Below, in pieces: positions 7,375 to 11,112 of a stretch of DNA of 11,112 nucleotides. Position numbers and translations under genes: made by a program. Under the pieces are notes generated by a model. The model searched no databases. It was not told where the DNA came from and was given only the letters and a program-made list of their open reading frames with translations. The first letter of the stretch is position 1; every line of letters starts with the position of its first letter. The DNA is from an uncultured Bacteroidota bacterium (GTDB lineage: Bacteria; Bacteroidota; Bacteroidia; Chitinophagales; Chitinophagaceae). The DNA lies in assembly GCA_903933995.1 (NCBI GenBank), contig CAIZMD010000633.1:1-11112 (forward strand), given 5' to 3'.

Positions 7375-8610
7375 ATGGAACGCTTTCATGGAATATTGGG
7401 CATTATTTTGATTCTGGCCATTGCTTTTTTGTTTTCAAATAATAAGAAACGAATCAACTATAGGCTGGTTGTCAGCGGCATGATGTTGCAGGTTGCTATA
7501 GCAGTTTTGGTATTAAAAGTGCCCCCAGTAACCTGGTTTTTCCAGAAATTGGGGCATGGTATGGAAAAGATTGAACAGTTTGCCAGACAAGGGGTGTCTT
7601 TTGTATATGGTGGCATTATGGTTGCTGGCCCTGCTCCTACCAATGTTCAAAATTTTGCACAAGGCGGTTTTGTATTTGCTTTTAGTGTTACAGCAACCAT
7701 CATCTTAGTTTGTGTACTTGTGGCCATTCTCTACCATTTTGGCGTGATGCAAGTAATTGTATCACTAATTGCAAAAGCCATGAATTTTATCATGCGTGTT
7801 AGTGGTGCAGAAGCTTTGAGCAATGTGGCCAGTGCCTTTGTAGGGCAGGTTGAAGCGCAGGTAATGATTAGACCCTATTTGAGCAGTATGACCAAGAGTG
7901 AATTATTGGCAAGTATGAGTGGAAGCCTTGCATGTATTGCGGGTGGTATTCTAATTGTATATGCCAATATGGGGGCCAAAGCGGAATACCTTTTAACGGC
8001 TTCTCTAATGGCAGCACCAGGTGCATTGGTAATCTCAAAAATTGTATTTCCAGAAACTGAAGAATCCCAAACCATGGGTAAGGTGAAACTAGAAGTTAAA
8101 AGCCCTTATAGCAATATCATTGATGCCATTTCTCATGGAGCCAGCGATGGTATGAAAATCTCTGTGAACGTGATTGCCATGTTGATTGGGTTTATTGCTT
8201 TGATTGCTTTTATTAACTGGGGATTTGGTAAAGTTTATCCTGGTTTAACCCTTGATTTGATCTTTAGTAAAATATTCTATCCAATGACTTGGGCCATGGG
8301 TGTTCCATCAGTAGACGTTGCCAATGCGGCAACTTTATTGGGTCAAAAAATCACCATCAATGAATTTGTGGCTTTTAATAATTTAACAACCAAGGCAGTT
8401 CCCATTGTTTCAGAAAAAGGATTGTTGATTGTTAGTATTGCCATTTGCGGATTTGCCAATTTTAGTAGTGTAGGTATGCAAATTGGTGGTATAGGTGAAC
8501 TTGCCCCAACTAGAAGGGCAGACTTAGCCAAATTGGGTTTAAAAGCCCTGCTCTGTGGTACATTGGCTTCTTATCTATCGGCCAGTATTGCGGGCATTTT
8601 AATGTCTTAA
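7375..8610 (+). CDS. Concentrative nucleoside transporter (CNT family, NupC-like)
   Basis: This 411-residue inner-membrane protein should import nucleosides by coupling to a cation gradient (Na+ or H+). Hydrophobic segments start at about residues 4-20 and 31-49; a gate-type segment follows at 80-105 and another at 106-135. The first re-entrant hairpin carries GQVEAQ (157-162) in SGAEALSNVASAFVGQ, followed by IRPYL and SGSLACIAGGIL. The region MAAPGALVISK (212-222) precedes a cytoplasmic loop with acidic ETEES. The second half has INEFVAFNNL (328-337) and GFANFSSVG (359-367), where the Asn and Ser contact ribose in characterised CNTs, then the family's basic PTRRAD. The overall pattern resembles animal CNTs more than E. 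coli NupC. Two normally conserved spots differ (see findings), so substrate or cation may be atypical. It is flanked by terminators on both sides, hence monocistronic. The start ATG 7375 has no Shine-Dalgarno sequence and no clear promoter motif. Confidence 0.92.
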   Translation: MERFHGILGIILILAIAFLFSNNKKRINYRLVVSGMMLQVAIAVLVLKVPPVTWFFQKLGHGMEKIEQFARQGVSFVYGGIMVAGPAPTNVQNFAQGGFVFAFSVTATIILVCVLVAILYHFGVMQVIVSLIAKAMNFIMRVSGAEALSNVASAFVGQVEAQVMIRPYLSSMTKSELLASMSGSLACIAGGILIVYANMGAKAEYLLTASLMAAPGALVISKIVFPETEESQTMGKVKLEVKSPYSNIIDAISHGASDGMKISVNVIAMLIGFIALIAFINWGFGKVYPGLTLDLIFSKIFYPMTWAMGVPSVDVANAATLLGQKITINEFVAFNNLTTKAVPIVSEKGLLIVSIAICGFANFSSVGMQIGGIGELAPTRRADLAKLGLKALLCGTLASYLSASIAGILMS

Positions 8611-8630
8611 AAAAACTTATCTATCATAGT

Positions 8631-8659
8631 AAAACCCGGTGAGTCTCACCGGGTTTTTT
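8631..8659 (+). terminator. Intrinsic terminator after the nucleoside transporter
   Basis: AAAACCCGGTG (8631-8641) pairs perfectly with CACCGGGTTTT (8647-8657). One more A-T pair can close a three-base loop, and a run of six T (8654-8659) ends the structure. It begins 20 bases after the stop codon and separates the transporter from mqnE. Confidence 0.93.
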
Positions 8660-8714
8660 GTTTCGATTTAGGATAACAATTGACAAATATCATTCGGCGG
8701 CAGTTAAATTGGTT

Positions 8715-8722
8715 TAATTTTG
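8715..8722 (+). promoter_or_regulatory. Candidate -7 promoter element for mqnE
   Basis: TAATTTTG is an exact TAnnTTTG match 16 bases before the mqnE ATG. The predicted start near 8725-8726 leaves a leader of only about 13 bases. No -33 element is seen at the normal distance; the TTGACA at 8680-8685 is too far upstream to pair with it. Confidence 0.45.
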
Positions 8723-8738
8723 CTGAAATTTCCGTTAC

Positions 8739-9911
8739 ATGAAAGAAACAGGGATCTCAAGACTGGTAGCATTGGAGAAAAATGCTGATTTGAAAAAAAT
8801 TGGAGAAAAAATCCTGAACAAAGAGCGTATCTCTTTTGAAGACGGGGTTTTATTATTTGAGCAGGGCTCACTCTCCTATTTAGGTGCTTTGGCCAATTGG
8901 GTAAGAGAAGACAAACACGGAGACAAAACTTATTTTAATAGAAACTTTCATATTGAACCTACCAATGTTTGTGTGTTTAGTTGCAAATTCTGCGCCTATT
9001 CCAAACTCTATGCCCATAGAGAAGAAGGCTGGGAATTAAGCATTGACCAAATGATGCATATTGTCAAAAGCTATGACGGTAAACCTGTTACTGAAGTACA
9101 TATTGTGGGTGGTGTTCACCCCAAAATGGATATGGATTTTTTTGTAACACTCTTGAAAAGCATTAAAGCTCATAGACCAGAATTACATATCAAAGCCTTT
9201 ACACCAGTTGAACTGGATTATATGTTCCGCAAAGCAAAATTGAGCACTGCTGAAGGTATGCGCTTGGCCCATGAAGCAGGATTAGATAGTTTGCCAGGTG
9301 GAGGTGCTGAAATTTTTCATCCAGAAATCCGTACTCAAATCTGTGAAGACAAGGTTGATGCAGATGGATGGTTGGCCATTCACCAAGCGGCCCATGAATT
9401 AGGTATGCATAGCAATGCTACCCTTTTATATGGTCATGTTGAGCAATACTGGCATAGGATTGATCATATGGAAAGACTGCGCCAATTACAAGACAAAACG
9501 GGAGGCTTTAATACCTTTATTCCGCTGAAATTCCGCAACAAAGACAATGACATGAGTCATGTGCCTGAATCTTCTGTGATTGAGGATTTGAAAATGTATG
9601 CAGTATCTAGGTTGTACCTAGACAATTTTCCACATGTGAAAGCCTATTGGCCCATGTTAGGCAGACAAAATGCACAGTTAACCCTGAATTTTGGTGTGAA
9701 CGATATTGACGGAACCATTGATGATACCACCAAGATTTATTCTATGGCAGGATCAGAAGAACAAAGCCCTTCTATGAGTACGGCAGACCTGGTAACCTTG
9801 ATTAAACAAGTGAACAGACAACCCGTAGAAAGAGGCACTTTGTACAATGAAATCCGGGACTATAGTAATATCGCCATCACAGAAATTGAAACAAATCCTT
9901 TATTGAATTAA
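8739..9911 (+). CDS. mqnE: Aminofutalosine synthase MqnE (radical SAM, menaquinone synthesis)
   Basis: The 390-residue enzyme belongs to the futalosine route to menaquinone: it joins SAM-derived adenosyl to 3-[(1-carboxyvinyl)oxy]benzoate to make aminofutalosine in the cytoplasm. The radical SAM cluster motif CVFSCKFC places the [4Fe-4S] ligands at Cys78, 82 and 85, directly after FNRNFHIEPTN, the MqnE-type lead-in. HIVGGVHP (about 121-128) and LPGGGAEIF follow inside the barrel, and a C-terminal extension with AYWPMLGRQNAQ is shared with the sister enzyme MqnC. I prefer MqnE because of the PTNVC context and FCAYS; MqnC or CofG/H-type enzymes are the alternatives. The length is normal and no key residue is missing. 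A -7 promoter motif lies just upstream and a strong terminator before that, so it is transcribed alone. Its TAA overlaps the stop of the convergent serine dehydratase. Confidence 0.92.
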   Translation: MKETGISRLVALEKNADLKKIGEKILNKERISFEDGVLLFEQGSLSYLGALANWVREDKHGDKTYFNRNFHIEPTNVCVFSCKFCAYSKLYAHREEGWELSIDQMMHIVKSYDGKPVTEVHIVGGVHPKMDMDFFVTLLKSIKAHRPELHIKAFTPVELDYMFRKAKLSTAEGMRLAHEAGLDSLPGGGAEIFHPEIRTQICEDKVDADGWLAIHQAAHELGMHSNATLLYGHVEQYWHRIDHMERLRQLQDKTGGFNTFIPLKFRNKDNDMSHVPESSVIEDLKMYAVSRLYLDNFPHVKAYWPMLGRQNAQLTLNFGVNDIDGTIDDTTKIYSMAGSEEQSPSMSTADLVTLIKQVNRQPVERGTLYNEIRDYSNIAITEIETNPLLN

Positions 9912-11112
9912 CACTCAGGTAAGCTTAGAGGAATATTGATGGCCAAACCGCCATCTGCTGTTTCCTTGTACTTACTATTCATATCCAAAGCTGTGTCCCA
10001 CATGGTTTTGATTACTTTGTCAAGGCTTACTTTGGCAAAATCAGGTGAACTTTGTAAGGCTAATTGTGAAGCCGTGATGGCTTTGATGGCACCCATGGTA
10101 TTGCGTTCTATGCAGGGCACTTGCACCAAGCCCCCAATGGGGTCACAGGTGAGCCCTAAGTGATGTTCCATTGCTATTTCAGCAGCCATCAATGCCTGTC
10201 TTTGTGTGCCTCCCATGCATTCGGTCAAAGCTGCTGCGGCCATGGCAGAGGATACCCCAATTTCTGCCTGACAACCGCCCATGGCCGCAGAAATGGTAGC
10301 TCCTTTTTTAAAGATGCTTCCAACTTCAGAAGCGGTTAATAAGAATCGGATAATTTTCTCTTCGTCATTGCCTTTGCAAAATGCAATAAAGTATAATAAC
10401 ACGGCAGGAATCACACCTGCAGCACCATTGGTTGGCGCGGTAACTACCCTTCCAAAAGAGGCATTTTCTTCATTTACGGCTAGTGCAAAACAACTCACCC
10501 AATCCAGGATATAGCTAAAATCATGTCCCCCATTTTGAATACATGCCAACCACTGTTCAAAGTTTTCATAGGTTTTATTCTGCATCAATTTTTTGTTCAA
10601 AGCTGCTGCACGTCTTCTAACCATCAGCCCCCCAGGCAATTCGCCTTCTGCATGACATCCCCTGAAAATGCATTCCTGCATGGTTTTCCAAATTTGTAAC
10701 ACTTTATTCCTGGTCTCAGCTTCTGGTCTCCATGCCAACTCATTTTCCAATACCACATCACTAATACTTAGTCCATTCATACACCAATGAAGTAAATCAT
10801 CAGCGGTATTAATAGGAAAGGTTAGGTCTACCACTTGTTTTGCTTGTGCGTCTTTGGCTTCTTTGACAATGAAACCACCTCCAATGGAAAAATAAGTGTC
10901 GCACCAAGATTGACCATTGGTTAGTTCTACCAAAAAGGATAATCCATTTGGATGAAAGGGCAATGAATCATGGTGTAGAAACTGTAGATGTTGTCCGGTA
11001 AGAAAAGGAATTATTTGGGTTCCATTTAAGATCAACTCCTGTTTTTCTTCTATGATTTTGATTTTTGGAATAATGCTATTTACATCCATGGTCACTGGAT
11101 CTTCCTCACACA
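9908..11112 (-). CDS. sdaA: L-serine dehydratase, iron-sulfur single-chain type (N-terminus off the window)
   Basis: This enzyme deaminates L-serine to pyruvate and ammonia using an oxygen-sensitive [4Fe-4S] cluster. A GTG at 11093-11095 could be read as a start, but the frame stays open to the right edge (CEEDP before it) and aligns, from memory, with the middle of the E. coli SdaA N-terminal domain. About 85-90 residues, including the SSSHT motif, are therefore outside. Counting from that GTG, visible landmarks are YFSIGGGFI (68-76), VNEENASFGRVVTAPTNGAAG (207-227, with PTNGA at its core) and EHHLGLTCDP (310-319). Cluster-ligand cysteines are Cys275, Cys317 and Cys328 (QVPCIERN). The last residue, Cys395, matches the C-terminal cysteine that reaches into the active site in the Legionella enzyme. 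Alpha and beta domains are fused, unlike the two-gene Bacillus type. The stop overlaps that of mqnE. Confidence 0.95.
   Translation of the reverse strand, partial: CEEDPVTMDVNSIIPKIKIIEEKQELILNGTQIIPFLTGQHLQFLHHDSLPFHPNGLSFLVELTNGQSWCDTYFSIGGGFIVKEAKDAQAKQVVDLTFPINTADDLLHWCMNGLSISDVVLENELAWRPEAETRNKVLQIWKTMQECIFRGCHAEGELPGGLMVRRRAAALNKKLMQNKTYENFEQWLACIQNGGHDFSYILDWVSCFALAVNEENASFGRVVTAPTNGAAGVIPAVLLYFIAFCKGNDEEKIIRFLLTASEVGSIFKKGATISAAMGGCQAEIGVSSAMAAAALTECMGGTQRQALMAAEIAMEHHLGLTCDPIGGLVQVPCIERNTMGAIKAITASQLALQSSPDFAKVSLDKVIKTMWDTALDMNSKYKETADGGLAINIPLSLPEC

Noticed and set aside
8671..8682. GGATAACAATTG resembling half of the E. coli lac operator
   Set aside because: Only an 11-base likeness without the symmetric partner, in a phylum where LacI of that specificity is not expected; chance match.
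8680..8709. TTGACA followed 18 bases later by TTAAAT, like a proteobacterial sigma-70 promoter
   Set aside because: Bacteroidota primary sigma factors use TTTG and TAnnTTTG elements, and an exact TAnnTTTG lies closer to the gene; the second hexamer is also a poor -10.
7375..9911. Functional link between the nucleoside transporter and the nucleoside-like intermediate of MqnE
   Set aside because: A strong terminator and a separate promoter motif lie between them, and the futalosine pathway is not known to need nucleoside import; adjacency alone is weak.
11093..11095. GTG as the true start of the serine dehydratase
   Set aside because: The frame continues to the window edge and the protein from here lacks the first part of the N-terminal domain, including SSSHT; the gene is cut by the window.

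Overview
The window looks like ordinary core chromosome of a Bacteroidota bacterium, most likely a Chitinophagaceae-type member (the family assignment is inference). The reasons are the AT-rich composition, an M1 peptidase of the GMEHQ subtype, a long PHP-bearing DnaE, an animal-CNT-like nucleoside transporter, the futalosine menaquinone enzyme MqnE, start codons without Shine-Dalgarno sequences, and exact copies of the Bacteroidota -7 promoter motif TAnnTTTG before three plus-strand genes.

Layout. 1-790 is the C-terminal half of an M1 zinc metallopeptidase cut by the left edge; one base later comes a polytopic flippase-like membrane protein (792-2291), very likely co-transcribed. Converging on it with a 3-base gap is a minus-strand NlpC/P60 cell-wall hydrolase lipoprotein (2295-3008). 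A divergent 117-base intergenic region leads to dnaE, best started at ATG 3126 rather than at the farther upstream TTG at 2994. The 128 bases between dnaE and thioredoxin (6944-7261) hold alternating TGTCAG/CTGAC inverted repeats and a -7 promoter motif. Thioredoxin ends at a strong hairpin terminator, followed by a concentrative nucleoside transporter (7375-8610), a second strong terminator, and mqnE (8739-9911). The mqnE stop codon overlaps, on the opposite strand, the stop codon of an iron-sulfur L-serine dehydratase whose N-terminus is cut by the right edge.

How the genes work together. The left part concerns the envelope (peptidase, flippase, wall hydrolase). The rest are independent housekeeping units: the replicative polymerase, a thiol-disulfide carrier, nucleoside uptake, menaquinone synthesis and serine catabolism. 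Terminators and strand switches separate them, so I see no multi-gene pathway cluster.

I found no mobile element, CRISPR array, tRNA/rRNA, toxin-antitoxin pair, defence island or other novel system. The items worth a second look are at residue or regulatory scale: a DnaE PHP domain with an apparently complete metal site, a degenerate clamp-binding motif in DnaE, substitutions at conserved positions of the nucleoside transporter, mutually exclusive hairpins over the dnaE stop codon, and a serine dehydratase whose putative cluster-ligand C-terminal cysteine sits directly against an overlapping convergent gene end.
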